From contig JAVMKO010000001.1 of NCBI GenBank assembly GCA_032164245.1, forward strand, positions 12,189,603 to 12,253,602: 64,000 bases of DNA, read 5' to 3'. A model generated the notes under the pieces. It made no database searches, had not been told where the DNA came from, and saw only the letters and a list, made by a program, of their open reading frames with translations. The stretch comes from Sternotherus odoratus. Taxonomy: Eukaryota > Chordata > Testudines > Kinosternidae. Positions 48,449-61,770 of the stretch are shown piece by piece. The position numbers and the translations under genes were made by a program. The number at the start of each line of letters is the position of its first letter. Position 1 is the first letter of the stretch.

Positions 48449-48628
48449 CAGTGGAACCCTGCAATACCGCACCCCGCTATAGCGACAATCCGCTTTTAAT
48501 GTGGGGCTCCCGATGGCGGCGGCACGCGGTACTTTGATGTCGCACGACCCCGCAATACTGCGACCCCGCCTTTACCGTGATCAGGTATTTTTGGATCCCA
48601 ATAGTCGCGGTATTACAGGGTCCGACTG
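48449..48628. mobile_element. mariner-like MITE, 180 bp
   Basis: CAGTGGAACCCTGCAATA at the left and TATTACAGGGTCCGACTG at the right are inverted. TA on the left (48447-48448), CA on the right. GC-rich interior. Confidence 0.75.
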
Positions 48629-49737
48629 CATGAGCAAAAAAACCTTAGAGTGAGCTGTTATTGGGCTGTGGTATAGCTAGCCAAAGAGAAGGAGCAGAAT
48701 TTCCAGTATTTAGGACTTTTACATCTTGGCTGCACAAAATATTAGTAATTATACCTTAGGGGAAAATTTCTGCATTGGCAGACATATTGACTAAATTATC
48801 TAATAGGTCTTTTTCTCTTTTACCTGTAGATTTTTGTCAAAAGTGTGAAACTTATTATAAAAATAGTATGGTATTTAGCAGTAGGATATATTCTAGTTTT
48901 GTTTAATCAAACATGTCACTCTTTCACAATAGCTTTCAAACCGATGCCCTATAATGTGAAATGAGGCAACAACCAAATATTCTAGAGCAGCTGATCTCCA
49001 TTAAAAAATTAACTGACTGCCATACATAAAGTACATAAAACTAATAGCGTAAATCAGAGTTTATAATATCAAATCTTACTTGGGATGAGTTCTGATATTT
49101 ATCACTGCATTAAATTACTGTAAACAGAATGTGTCAGAAACAAAAAGACCTTTAAAATGAACCAGAAGATACCAATTACTTCTATAAATAGGAATATAAC
49201 AATGCATTAATTTTTCCTTTATTCAGACCCAACTTTAAATTGTTCTACCCTTATTTAGAGTACATATAAATGTTAATTTTTTGTGTCTCTTTCCCTCACT
49301 CCCCCACCCCATATTTTTTAAGTCTAGTTCTGAGCTCAGAACAAAAACCAAGATATCTTTTTGTATAACAAAACTAATTTTGAGGTGGGTAAGAAGGTAG
49401 CTTTGTGGATGTTTATGGAGAACGCCTCCCAAGAATAATGGGTAAAATGGGTCAGTGCTGTGAATACTCCCCTTCAAGTCCCTCCTCAAAACTTTTTGTT
49501 GCCATGACACCTATACAAAACTTGACAACAGTTAAACTGCTGGTGTGTATGACCATTGCTTATCACCAATATGGCTTTGTTCTGTCCTGTCTGTATCCAT
49601 CTGCTGTCTCAGACTTTATGCAACGAGGAGTGAAGAAATGGTACCCAAAGTTATTGAGGATATCATTAAAGAAGAAAACGTAAAGAAATTCCATCCTGAG
49701 ACACAGATTTTCCTTCTCACTAAGGGAGACAGATAAC

Positions 49738-50364
49738 TAGGACCCTACCAAATTCATGGCCATAAAAAAATGTGTCTCACACCATGGAATCTGGTCTCCC
49801 CCACCCATGAAATTTGGTCTTTTGTATGCTTTTACCCCGTACTATACAGATTTCAGGGGGGGAGACCAGCATTTCTCAAATTAGGGGTCCTGACCCAAAA
49901 GGGAGTTGGGGGGGGGGAGGGAGAGGTCACAAGGTTATTTTAGGGGGTCAATGTATTGCCACCCTTACTTCTGTGCTGACTTGAGTGCTGGGTGTCATAC
50001 CATACCATGCTATCCTTACTTCTGGGCTGTTGCTGGCACTGCCTTTACCTTCAGAGATGGGGTCCTGGCCAGCAGCTGCCGCTCTCCAGCTGCTCAGCTC
50101 TGAAGGCAGTGCCACTACCAGCAGCAGTGCCACTACCAGCAGCAGTGCAGAAGTAAGAGTAGCAATGTCGCAACTATCCCTGCCCCTCTTCCCTCCCCCC
50201 CCCCCCAAATAACTTTGCGACCACTCCCACAACTCTTTTATAGGTCAGTATCCCTACAGTTACAACAATGTGATTTAAGTAGCTGAAATAATGAAGTGTA
50301 CCCCTTTTAAAAATCTGATGACTGTGAAATTGACCAAAATAGACTGTGAATTTGGTAGGCCCTA
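49738..50364. mobile_element. hAT-like MITE (CCCTACCAAATTCA ends)
   Basis: ACCCTACCAAATTCATGGCC at the left; GTGAATTTGGTAGGCCCTA at the right. The interior contains a nested-looking TTTCTCAAATTAGGGG piece at about 49875 and a short CAGCAGCAGTGCCACTAC tandem at about 50110-50145. Non-coding. Confidence 0.65.
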
Positions 50365-53300
50365 CATATAACAGTAGAAAGAGGTGGAACAATGTCCTGA
50401 AAATCATCCTTCTGATCCTGAAGGAACTGGACACAGAGACTAGCTATCATCCACAAGACAGTCAACCGACTCAAACTTGACAAAAAAGGTGCTTTTGGAG
50501 GGGCAATAGTGACCATTAAAGAATTTTCCAAGTATCCAGAACTAGAACCCGCCTTGCAGCACCCATGTCACACCACATTTCAGTCTACAACAAATGCGGA
50601 TTTCAGAAATGGATGCAATACTAATGCAAAGGAAAGATGTGCCCCATATGCATTCAGAATCTTCAAAGACAGAAGCTTAAAGAAATTGTTTATTAAAAGG
50701 GAAGGATATGTGATGCAGCTGTCATTATTGTATAAGAATGTGGATGTAGAGATCAACGCTCATCCTCCATTTGCGAAAGCAGGGCATGTACTACAAGAGG
50801 CATGGATGAAGTTTATAGCACGTGCACTATTGCTGTGTTAGGCAATATTTAAATAAAAATAATTGGTTGTTAAAATACAAAGTTATCCATACCTTAACCC
50901 CGTCATCACATGCAGTAGTCTGCACAATTGGAAAAGGCCTGGAATGCCATTATTCTGTATATCTCAGAGTTCAGAATTCATTCAGACTTGCTACTTAAAT
51001 TTTAAACGGGAATAATAATAATTAAGACAAAATGATACAGATGGTTTCTTGACCTGAAGCTTGTATATCTTCAAGATTATATGAATATTAAATATGAAGT
51101 TTGTATATCTTCAAGAATATTATAGTTAGTTATGTTTTGTAATCCTTCTAAAATATGCAATAAAAATGTTTTTTTAAACTGCTAAATGCCTTTGAAATCA
51201 CCAAAAAGATCTTTTCTTGTATTAGTAAAATGAATCTTGAAATTTATTTTGACTTTCCATTACTAACCTAAGAAAAAACTTCATTTAAAAAAAAGCAATA
51301 GGTTATTACGGCCAAAAGGTTAATTGGAGCTGAATTTGCTTTTTAACAGCACTTCCCCAACAATTCCACCAGTGCTGAGTAGCAATGCATAATTTCAGAG
51401 AGTAGAATCAGTCTAGGGAAATGCGTAGCATATTATTAGGAGGAATTCATGGTATACTATGTAAGGTTGTGTTAAAACTTTGATAATAATTCCCTATTCT
51501 CATGAGTCCAAAAAAAACTTCATAAGAAAATAAAATCTCTGCTAGTCCGACTCCCACATACGAGGCCTCAATCTCAAAGAGAATTTACAAAGATAAATTA
51601 AAAACTAAGTTTTGAGCTCTGAATTTGTTTGAGGCTCTGTGGCGGAGACTACTAGAATCTTCCCAGAAAAGGGGGAGTCAAGTCACTATCTTGACTTACA
51701 GGCCTGACCCTTCCTCACATGCAGATGAGAAGGAGGAAAACCCTGACAGCAAGCCTGGATATGAGGCAGAAATACCAATAATGTAACAAGATTTGAATTC
51801 ATAATTAATCCGTGTAAAGAACAAAAACATTTAACTGGTTTTTTTTAGTACACAGGTGCAATTTGGTGCCACTTGAATTCATTAATGCCTGGCTGAGCTC
51901 AGGAATTGAAGGATATTGGTTATGCCTCACAATAAAGTATGGCTTTATCACATTTTCCAAAATCTTTCTTAGTGTTAATACACCTTTTCTAATACACCAA
52001 GTTAATACAGCTTTGGTGTATGGGTTTTTCTATTTACCGGTATTTCTAACTCCAAGATCAAGTAAAATTACAGTATTTCCATTTTTAATATTACTCGATG
52101 CAAAGCTTCAGCAGCCTGGTTTCCATCTTCAATTTATATTCCCTTGTAAATCCCTACTATGCCTTAATAAAACACACAAACATGTTTGACATCCAAATTC
52201 AAGTCAGTGAGACCAGTTGCATGAATAAGAGTTTGCAGGATTCAGGTCTATGACTGCTTTTGGAAGCCATGGTGTTATTCTGAGCTATGTAGAAGTGATC
52301 TTGGGAATGTATAAATGACGTAGTGATGGTATTAAAAGGAACTAATGTTTTAGGGCTAAAAACAATATTCCAACAAGGCCAATACATAAAGATACCAAAA
52401 TGAAAAGAAAAAGAAAAACCCAACATTATGCTTATCAAAATGTTTCCTACTAACGTTAGATAGATAAAAAATCAATGCCTTCATTTGGAGACATTAAATG
52501 GAGTATCTAACAATTCTTGATTGAAATCCATTTTTTTGTTTCATTATTTTCATTTTTGCCGCCTGCTGCAAAAATGCATTAGGCAACTAATAAAAATTCA
52601 AAACACTTAAGAATACAGTTTGATAGGGAAAAAATGGTACATATTAGTCTCTTAGTGAGAGAAAAAGTACTGAACTCTGCTGCCTGATGTATGCCCCAGG
52701 CAAAGCAATAATCTCCAGCATTAGCAAACTATTCATGTTCAGTATTTTAACACTCTTAAAATAAAGAGAATAAAACTGTGAGCCAAAAGCTCTGCAGTTG
52801 TAAATCGGTGCAGCTCCACTGAAACCAATACTTGAACTAAAAGAGCTGCCTCACTTTACAAAAGCTGAGAATCTGGCCCAAGGACTTAAATTTCAATGTT
52901 CCAATATCAACTGACAGACTTCTAATTTTTAAAAAGTTTGAATGTGCACTTTCCAGAATCGGCCCCAAACAATGCTTGACTCAGACACCTTGGTGCTACT
53001 TGCAGTCATGGGTGGCAGGAACTGAAATACAGGGTAGGTTAAACTTCCCCTGACCCATGTTTTGGCCCCACCCATACTCCACCCAAGGCCCCCTCCTCAG
53101 TCTCCCTCTCCCATGAAGCTGGCAGCCTGGAGCTCAGGGCTTGGGCCGGGGTTCCTCCAGTCATGGGGGACTTGGGGCTCTGGTCATGGCAAGAAGGTGG
53201 GGGGAGAAGCTGGGGCTCCAGCAGATGGGGGTAGGGCCATGGGCGGAAAGTGCACGACCAGAGGATGAACCTCCCAGAAGGGGGAGGTTCACCCACCACC

Positions 53301-53894
53301 TTACTTGCAGAACAAATATAGTGGTCTCTGACCTGCAACATTATACTTCAATTTCAGGTGTGACAATGGGTGACAGCAACTAAGCAGGAGATGGGATGAG
53401 GAAAAGAAAAACAAGTTAAGGGACGCTCATAGCAGTTCAGATTAAGTTTACTATTACATGTCTTGATAGTTTTCTTTTAAAAAACTGTAAATAGATAGAG
53501 AAATCTCCACATTGTCACAGTATATTTTGACCCATAGATTTTGAGTCAAGTCTTGACCAATATCTATCCCAGAATTTTGAGATGAAATGAAGAGGAAAGT
53601 AATTGTTGCCTTTTGTAGCTCTCTCTCTCTCTCTCTCAAAAAAAAAAAAACCCTACACATCCTACATAGACAGTAGAGCTATAGATAAAGGAGACAAAGA
53701 TATACACAACTCTGCAGCAGATAACCTAGATCTCAGTAGCTGGTTAAACAAAAGAAATACAGGTGTAGAATTTGAGACCTATTTCTTAATCACTGTATAC
53801 CTGATGAGCAACTAAAGTAATTAGCTCTGATTGGTGCCAAATGATGCATCCGAGCACACGTCAGATGATTAAGGCGGCTTAATCTTTCAGTGAT

Positions 53895-53985
53895 TTGGTA
53901 GGTGAGATAATATCTTTTATTGGACCAATTTGTGTGGGTGAGAGAGAAGCTTTCAGGCCAACACAGACCTCTTCTTCAGGTCATA
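53895..53985 (+). repeat. reptile interspersed repeat fragment
   Basis: AGATAATATCTTTTATTGGA, then AGAAGCTTTCAGGCC and CTCTTCTTCAGGTC form a well-known repeat of reptile genomes, here as a short fragment. Related to the piece at about 35860-35920. Confidence 0.55.
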
Positions 53986-55479
53986 TTTCAGTGACTTGGT
54001 GATTTCCACATAGAGGAGTGTGAAGGCTCTGGCTGCATGTTGCCAGGGGCATGCCCTATTGGAGAAATAAGTAAGAAATAAGTAATAAGTGTGCTTTTTG
54101 CTGTCCTGACTTATCTACACCCTAGGAAGTTGCTGAGGCTGCTGTATTTGTATTAGTCTTCAGTTCTCCTTCTGATGCTGAATAGTCTGAAGATTAGGAA
54201 GTGGAGGTGTCACTTATGCAAATGCCACTGATCTTCAGGGCCACCAAATGCTGCCTCTCCTACATCTGTCCTATGTTCTGGAGAGCTTTAGAAAGATATA
54301 ACTGCACACGAGACATGCAAATATAAGACATCTAGGCTCCTTTGAAAATTCCAGTCTAAGGCACTGAAGTATACAAGCTGGAAAAATTGTACAAAGTGTT
54401 ACACACACCTATCAGAGGATGTGGAAGAGGTAGTCTAAACATTAACTATAGGTATACCTGGCAGTCCACTATAATGATGCATTGTTTTATGTGAGCAATA
54501 ATAGGGGCTCGTGTAAAGACCATCATAAAATCCATTTTCACAGGGGGGGGCAGAGTTGGGGTTGTGTGTTCCACCTTAATTTTGGCATTTCTTGACTCTG
54601 AAAGCTTAACTATGCAGCATTAACATTGCCTTATTGTAGTTTTTAAAATACGTCTTTCAAACAGAACTCCAACTAGCCAATAGGAAGATGATATGTTCAA
54701 ATTCACACAACAAAAATCTTAGAAAGAGTTAAGACAGAAGACGTGCTTCACTGGAGGTCTGCTAACATCAAAAATAAAATGTTTCGGCTTAACAAAAATT
54801 TTACCTCTTAATAAAAATCAAGTACTAAGGCCTGAAAAATGAACAATTAAGGAATTCAGCTAGTTCCAAAAGGTAGACAAATCCTTCAGTCATCAGGTCT
54901 TTAAAATCACGCATTCTTCAAATTGCTTTGACTACATGCACTGTAGGATGCAAAAATCATCACACTCCAATAGTGCTCCACGAATAACAGGTTAGTCACA
55001 TGGATCTTGTTTCCAGATACTAAAATTCATTAGCAAATCAGTTAAAATCCTAAAATGTGAAATCCTGGCTCCAAGGACATCAAGAGAAGTTCTGCTACTG
55101 ACTTCAAGGTAACCAGAATTTCACCTTAAATTCTTTCCTAAAATTACTTACCCATGCATTATAAATGGGAGGGGAAGCATCAACAAGATAAAATCTCTAT
55201 AAGACAAAGTCCACAATAAGAAAGTTTGAAAACGCTTGCTTGCTAGTGGCTAGTTGATGAGACATGGTAGATTGATTTGAAGGTTGTCATCTCCTTGGGG
55301 GCCATTGTTTCCGGCCTTGTAGCTCATATTCCCTGTGTGTCAGTGTATATGGTACTGTGTATATGGTACTTGTAGCTCATATTGCCTATGTGTCTGCTCA
55401 GATGATACTGGTACCAATGGCACAGGTGACTGCCATGTACCCTCCCTATGTGGACTAAGAAGTTTAAGGTGGTACGGGT

Positions 55480-55710
55480 TATGTGTCATCCATGGGGCCC
55501 GACTCAAGCCAAAGGCGTTAGAGAAGGAACGGAGGAGGAGCTGGTCATGCCGCAACAGTTAACTGCTTGAGGCGGTGTGAAATAGGGACCACGCATGTGC
55601 TACTCAGCCAGGCACTGCTACCACAAATCTCTGAATACAAGCACAGGGGCTCTCAAACATCTAAAGTAGAGCACTCACAGGAACATCACTCGAAGAACAA
55701 AAAACAAGTT
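55480..55710 (-). mobile_element. DIRS-type 5' end fragment
   Basis: The stretch ACTCAGCCAGGCACTGCTAC to TCACTCGAAGAACAAA (55600-55705) resembles the 5' terminal region of the DIRS elements in this window (compare AGTAAGCACTCGAAGAAGAA at 48124-48143). No coding part remains. The left boundary is uncertain. Confidence 0.5.
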
Positions 55711-56509
55711 AGAGTCTCAATATGATCAAAATAAAATCACAGGGAAACTCTTTGGTCACAGGACCAAATGGAACAAACCAAATATTGCAGCTTCCTTTCA
55801 GCTGGTTCAAGTGTTCACCAACACATGGCAGATTGATTCAGTCAAGGCTCAGCTGCAGATGGAAATGTTTTTTTCAAGAGAGGGACCGAAACTATAAAAA
55901 GCCAACCTCATTCTCCATACCATAGACGACAAAGGGACACAGCCATTGGACTCTAGGGGAGGGATCCTGACCTCCAAGCTTGGTCTTACTCTGCTGGAGC
56001 ACGTGGTGAGAAAGTTTGCTTTGCAATTAAGGTATTTTCTTAAGTAGATACTAGCAAACATTTTATCTTTTTCCCATAATCATTTCTGACTTTTATGCCT
56101 CATTACTTACACTCACTTAAAATGTCTCTCTGTGTAGTTAATAAACTTGTTTTACTGTTTTATCTAATTAAGTGTTTTGATATTAAATTTTCTGGGTAAC
56201 TCCATTTGACATAACTGGCATATTATTCCATTAAAGGAATAACAGACAATATATTTCTACTATCCAAGAAAGAGTTGTGTAGTATAGGACACACATTTCT
56301 GAGGGAAGATCTGGGACTGGGCACATGTTGGGGTCACACGGCAGTATAACCAAGGCTGATGAAAGTTGGGGTGTAACTGCCAAGCTGAAGTTTCAGACAA
56401 ACACTCAGGGTGTGGCTTGCATGCTGGAAGGAAGTTTGTGAGCAACCCATATGAACTATACAGCAAGGCATTGTAAGGCATCCAAGGTTTCAGGGCAGGG
56501 GTGACAGCC

Positions 56510-58300
56510 CCACACTAGTCTGGATTCTGCTACAGTATATCACACTCTTCTCATATGGTCCTTCATAAATTTTGTTGCCCTTCTCTGAATTTTTGCCAAT
56601 TCTAACTGAGCTGGAGAAACCACAATTTACTCAGTATTCAGTATGAGGGATTATGGATTTATATACTGAGATAATAGGACAGAAAATATAAATACATCCC
56701 TTTCCTAATGGTTCCTAGCATTCTGTTAGCTTTTTTGACTTCTGCTGCACATTGAACAAATGATGTCAGAGAACTATCCATGATGACTTCAAGGTCTCTT
56801 TTCTTAAGTGGCAACACTTAATTTAGACCACATCATTTTGTATATATACATGGGAGTATGTTTTTCATGATCATTACTTTGCACTTATCAATACTGACTG
56901 TCATCTGCTATTTTGTTGCCCAGTCACCCAGTTCAGTGAGATCCTTTTGGAGCTCTTCACAACCCACTTTGGACCAAACTATCTTAAATAATTTTGTAAC
57001 CTCTGTGATTTTTGCCACCTCACTATTTATCCTTTTTTCCCAGATTTATTATTAATATGTTGAATAGCAAAGGTCCCAGTATGAGCCCTTGAGAGATGCC
57101 ATTTACCTCTCTCCATTGTGAAAATTACCATTTATTCTTACTCTACTTTCAATCTTGTAACCAGGTACTGATCCATGAGAGGACCTTGCCTCTTATCCCA
57201 TGTCTGCCTTAGTTTCCTAAAAACCTTTGGTGAAAGGCCTTGTCAGAGACTTTCTGAAAGTCCAAGTACGATATATCCACTGGATCACCCTTCTCCACAT
57301 GCTTGTTGACAAACTCAAAGAATTCTAATACATTGGTGAGGCATGATTTCCCTTTAAAAATGCCATGTTGCTCTTCCCCCAACATATCTCGTCTGTGATA
57401 ATTCTGTTCTTTACTATAGTTTCAATCCATTTGCCTGGTGCTTAAATTAGGTTTACCAGCCTGTAATTGCCAGGGTCTTTTTACATTAGCTATCCTCCAG
57501 CCATCCGGTACAGAGGTTGACTTAAGCGATAGCTTACATTCCAAAGTTAGCAGTTCTTCAATTTCATATTTGAGCTCCTTCAGAACTTCGGGGTGAATAC
57601 TGTCTGCTCCTGATGACTTCTTACTGTTTAGTTTATCAATTTATTCCAAAAACTCCTCAACTGACACCTCAATCTGGGACAGTTCCTCAGATTTGTCTCC
57701 TAAAATGAATTGGTCCAGTGGGATAATCTTCCTCACACCCTCTTCAATGAAAACTGATGCAAGGAATATATTTAGCTTCTACACAACACCCTTGTTTTCT
57801 CTGAGTGCTCCTTCAGCATCTTGATTGTACAGTGGCCCCACAGATTGTTTGGCAAGCTTCCTGCTGCTGATGTACTTAAACTAACAGCAACATTTTTTAT
57901 GTCTTTTGCTACTTTCTCTTCAAGTTGTTTTTTGTGTGTTTTTGTTTTTTGATCTGTCTACTTATATTTTTACTCTTGATTTGCCAGTTTATGCTCCTTT
58001 CTATTCTCCTCACTCGGACATGACTTCCAATTTTTAAAAAGGACGCCTTTTTGCTTCTAACCACTTTTTACTCTCCCGTTTAGCCACAGTGGCGGGGGGG
58101 GGGGGGGGGGTCTTTTCCTGCTTTGCTTTGGTTTTTTTTTAATTTTTATTTGGGGCTTAAGTTTAGTTTAAAACCTCTGTTATTGTGTTTTGAAACAGTC
58201 TCCATGCAGCTTGAAGGCATTTCAATCATATAACTATTTCTTTTACCACTTCCCCTGGAGTCTAACCTGCAACCTATCCAGGCTTTTCCTGATACTCATC
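56510..58300 (-). pseudogene. CR1-type LINE reverse transcriptase, decayed
   Basis: Minus-strand translation of 57300-57200 gives EKGDPVDISYLDFQKVSDK, the conserved second RT block of CR1 LINEs. Further 3', about 56980-56900 gives CEELQKDLTELGDWATK, then DKCKVM. Upstream (58080-57960) the pattern VAKRESKKWLEAKRR continues the same frame. There are many stops and frameshifts, so the copy is dead and old. It covers RT blocks from the N-terminal side to past the palm; the 3' end is missing. Confidence 0.75.
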
Positions 58301-58763
58301 TTAAAAAATTTCCTTTATTAATTTCATACTGTTAATCCTTACTGTACAATACTGCCTTGTACTTCTCTGAGAACACTGCCCCATTTATGGCCCCGTTGCC
58401 TTAATTTACCAGCAATTTATTTGACAATTCATTTTTCAAAAACATTTTAATAACCGGGCCACACCAATTTTTTTCAATAATCCAGCATCAATAGAACATC
58501 CACAATTTATCAAAAGAATTACAAAGTGGAAAATAACATTAATGTGAATAATTTGAAGAGTTTTCCTGAGGCAGTAGTTATTAAAAATGGAATAGTATGC
58601 ATTAGATGCAAGCAGTACTAAGTCACTGTAAATAACAAATTACCACTATAATAATCATTGGTACCGACCAAAGTTTCACAATTGATATTTCACTGTGGTT
58701 TTAAATTACACTTGGTATCAAGGTTAGGAATTTATCTTGAAATGGAATCTCACTTTTGTACTA

Positions 58764-59020
58764 CAGTAGACTCGATTAATCCTGGTTAATAAAATCCCGG
58801 ATAAACACCATCCATAGGAAATATGGGGAGGGGGGTTGGTTCACCAGCCACCCTGCGCCGGGGGGAGGGGGGTTGGTTCACTGGCTGCCTTGCCCCCTGA
58901 TGGGTTTTGTGTGCGCGCGCGTGCTTGGGGCGGCAACAAAGCCAGAGCCGGCCCTGTGAGTTACGTGTATTTTTTTTGTCATCCTGGTTAACCCAATTCT
59001 GGATAAAAGAGAGTCTACTG
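58764..59020. mobile_element. mariner-like MITE, 257 bp
   Basis: CAGTAGACTCGATTAATCCT at the left; its inverse ending GAGAGTCTACTG at the right; TA on both sides (58762-58763 and 59021-59022). Confidence 0.82.
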
Positions 59021-59286
59021 TATTTTTGTTGCCAATTTGTCACATTTCCCAAATGTTCTATGCAATGATACCTCCTCCCTCCTACTCCACATTGATTCAG
59101 AGAAAGCGCCAACTCTTGTACAATTATTACCAATATTAGAGAAAGCAGGGAAAGTACTGGTGCCACTTAGGTCTTCCCAAGGTGTATAATAGCCAGCTTG
59201 TACTGGGTAACTTTTTAAAAAAGCAAAGCCAGTATTTCCTGGTGTGAGACAAATGGTGAGGACATGAGGAAGACTGCATAAAAAAC

Positions 59287-59580
59287 GGTTACTCACCTCT
59301 CGTAACTGTTGTTTTTCAAGACGCGTTGCTCATGTCCATTCCAATAGGTGTGCACATGCCGGATCGCCGGAAACTTTTCCCTAGAGGTACCTATCAGATC
59401 GGCAGTGGTGACCCCTGGAGTGGCGCCTTTATGGAGGTGCATATATATATATCCTTGCCACCCGCTGCCTGCTCAGTTCCTTCTTGTTGGATTACTTAAG
59501 ACAGTGGGGAGGTGGGCGGGATTTGGAATGGAGATGAGCAACACAGCTCAAAGAACAACAGTTACGAGAGATGAGTTACT
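59287..59580. repeat. inverted pair in the DIRS 3' terminal region
   Basis: 59287-59316 and 59551-59580 are inverted repeats with about 27 of 30 positions matching. The 234-bp spacer contains an (AT)n tract at 59439-59453. The equivalent pair in the other element is 46161-46192 and 46441-46472. Confidence 0.8.
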
Positions 59581-59659
59581 TTTTTCTTCTTCGAGTGATT
59601 CCTCATGTGCATGCCAATAGGTTACTTCCAAGCAGTTACCCCGGAGGAGGGGTTGGAGT

Positions 59660-60478
59660 TCACCTGAGTGACAAGTGCAGTACTGCTAACCCAAATCCAG
59701 CATCCTCCACTGCCTGTTGGGTAATGGCATAATGAGAGGTAAACGTGTTGACTGAGGACCAGGAAGCAGCCTTACAGATGTCCAGGATAGGTACCTGAGC
59801 TAAGAAAGCTGCAGATGACACTTGCACTCTGGTGGAGTGCGCTGTGATAGGTGGAACCGGAATTTTTGCCAGGTCATAGCAAGTCGTCATGCAGGACGTA
59901 ATCCACGAGATTCTCGGTAATGAAATGGGAAACCCCCTCATTCTTTCTGCAACTGCAATAAAAAGTTGTGGTGATTGCCGAAACAGCTTTGTGCATTCAA
60001 TGCAAAAGGCTAGGGCCCGCCTGACATCCAAGGTATGAACCATTTGTTCCCTGTCGGTAGTATGGGACTTAGGGAAGAACAAAGGCAAAAATGTGTTCTG
60101 GTTCAGATGAAACTGGGAGACTACTTTGGGCAGAAACCCAGGGTAGGGGCGTGGCTGCACCATGTCTTTGTAAAAAACTGCATACGGGGATTCGGAGGTC
60201 AACAGTCTGAGCTCGGATACCCTCCTAGCAGATGTTATAGCCAGTAGGAAAGCCACCTTCCAGGAGAGATAGGAGAGGAGGCAGGTAGCCATTGACTCAA
60301 AAGACGGCTTCATCAGTGAGGATACGACCAGGTTCAAGTCCCAGGGAGGGACAGGCCAGCATACAGAGGGACAGAATCTGTCAAGGCCTTTAAGAAACCT
60401 ACCTACCAGGGGATGGATGAACACTGAGCCCTGCCCCGTTCCCTCATGGAAGGCTGAGATGGCCACCAGATGTACCAT
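59660..60478 (-). CDS. DIRS tyrosine recombinase
   Basis: A 272-codon frame from a true ATG at 60478. It carries the signature of tyrosine recombinases: Arg86 in SARRVSEL, His214-Ser-Thr-Arg217, Trp240 at the H/W position and Tyr250 in TFTSHY. These enzymes cut and rejoin DNA through a covalent tyrosine link, and in DIRS elements integrate the circular cDNA without target duplication. The SAM-like N-terminal part continues upstream in another frame at 60579-60974 (VREVLLGSRKPSTRATYMAK), so the full protein is broken at about 60530. The catalytic domain shows no internal stop. Confidence 0.85.
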   Translation of the reverse strand: MVHLVAISAFHEGTGQGSVFIHPLVGRFLKGLDRFCPSVCWPVPPWDLNLVVSSLMKPSFESMATCLLSYLSWKVAFLLAITSARRVSELRLLTSESPYAVFYKDMVQPRPYPGFLPKVVSQFHLNQNTFLPLFFPKSHTTDREQMVHTLDVRRALAFCIECTKLFRQSPQLFIAVAERMRGFPISLPRISWITSCMTTCYDLAKIPVPPITAHSTRVQVSSAAFLAQVPILDICKAASWSSVNTFTSHYAITQQAVEDAGFGLAVLHLSLR

Positions 60479-60578
60479 TAGGGATGCTAATGTCAGCCGT
60501 TGCCGCTTGAGGTCCAGGGGGGTAATCTAAAACAAAAGGAACTGGGGCTGACTGCGGTTTCATCCCTTTATGTCGGGA

Positions 60579-60974
60579 CTAGATAGAAAAATGCTTCCAC
60601 TTAGCCATATATGTGGCTCGAGTGGAGGGTTTTCTGCTTCCCAGCAGGACTTCCCTGACCGAATGTGAACAATGGAGTTTCTGAGGACTCAACCATGGAG
60701 CTTCCATGCTATGAGGTGAAGGGACTTCAGGTTGGGGTGTTGCAGGCGGCCATGGTCCTGTGAGATCAGGGATGGGCAGAGTGGAAGCTCTATCGGTCTG
60801 GCTATTGACAGATTCAGCTGTGCCATGAGTATCAATGAGGCCCTGTCTTGACGGACCTTGAGGAGCACTCTCTGTATGAGGGGAAATGGTGGGAATGCAT
60901 ACATCGGGTGACCCGCCCAAGAAATGTGGAAGGCATCTGCAGTGGAACTCGGGCTGTGGTTCAGGAAGGAGCAA
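60579..60974 (-). pseudogene. N-terminal part of the DIRS recombinase and linker
   Basis: The end of this frame (VREVLLGSRKPSTRATYMAK, then WKHFS) is the N-terminal helical DNA-binding part expected before the catalytic domain of DIRS recombinases. The preceding 100 residues form a proline-rich linker. It stops about 100 bp before the catalytic-domain ATG. Confidence 0.65.
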
Positions 60975-61770
60975 AACCTTTGGAACTTCTTGTTGTGCTT
61001 TTTGTAGCGAACAGGTCCATGTGGGGAAACCCCCACCTGTAGAAGATTAAGTGGGCTATGTTCGGTCTGAGAGCCCACTCGTATCCCTGAAATGAACGGC
61101 TGAGGCGGTCTGCCAGCTCGTTCTGTGCTCCTGGCAGGTGTATTGAGCGTGTGATGTAGAACTCCCACAGGGCTATTGCTTCCCAACAGAGGGGAGAGGA
61201 ATGAGCACCACCCTGTTTATGTAAAACACGTCTGCAGCGTTGTCCGTCAGGACTGATACACACCTGTCCTAAAGACAGGCCCTGAATGCTTGACAGGCCA
61301 GATGATCCGCTCTGAGCTCTCTCACATTGATGTGGAGGGAGAGCTCTGCACTGAACCAGAGGTCTTGAATTCTGACCCCTCTCAGGTGAGCTCCCCAACT
61401 GAGCTCTGATGCGTCCATCACCAAGATGATTGTGGGCAGTGGCTTTGTGAAGGGTACCCCCACACAGACCATCTGCAGCTGAAGCCACCACTGGAGGGAG
61501 ACCGGTATTCATGGAGGGAGGGTCACCATTGAATCCAATGGGTCCCTGCCCTGCTTGTGCACTTGTGCTAGCCACACCTGTAGCAATCGAAGGCACAGCC
61601 TGGTGTGTTGCACCACATATGTACAGGCCGCCATGTGCCCGAACAGCTCTTACAATTTCTGGCTGTGGTGGTAGGAAAGTGCAGAAGGGAATGGATAATA
61701 TCCGAGATTGCTTTGAAATGCAGATCCGGTGGGAAAACGCTTGCGACTGTGGAGTCCAGGAAAGCTCCAA
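60961..61770 (-). pseudogene. DIRS RNase H region
   Basis: Two overlapping frames carry pieces. The frame 61472-61269 has ILVMDASELSWGAHLRG with the first catalytic Asp, and HINVRELRA with the Glu. Nearby, a LTDNAAD segment (about 61250-61235) gives the next Asp. Downstream, HLPGAQNELADRLSR carries the last Asp. All four RNase H residues are visible but spread over shifted frames, so the domain is inactive as it stands. Confidence 0.7.

Noticed and set aside
50509..50841. 110-codon frame followed by an AATAAA-like stretch, considered as a retropseudogene
   Set aside because: It starts with GTG, not ATG, shows no known domain, and has no poly-A tail or target duplication that I can define.
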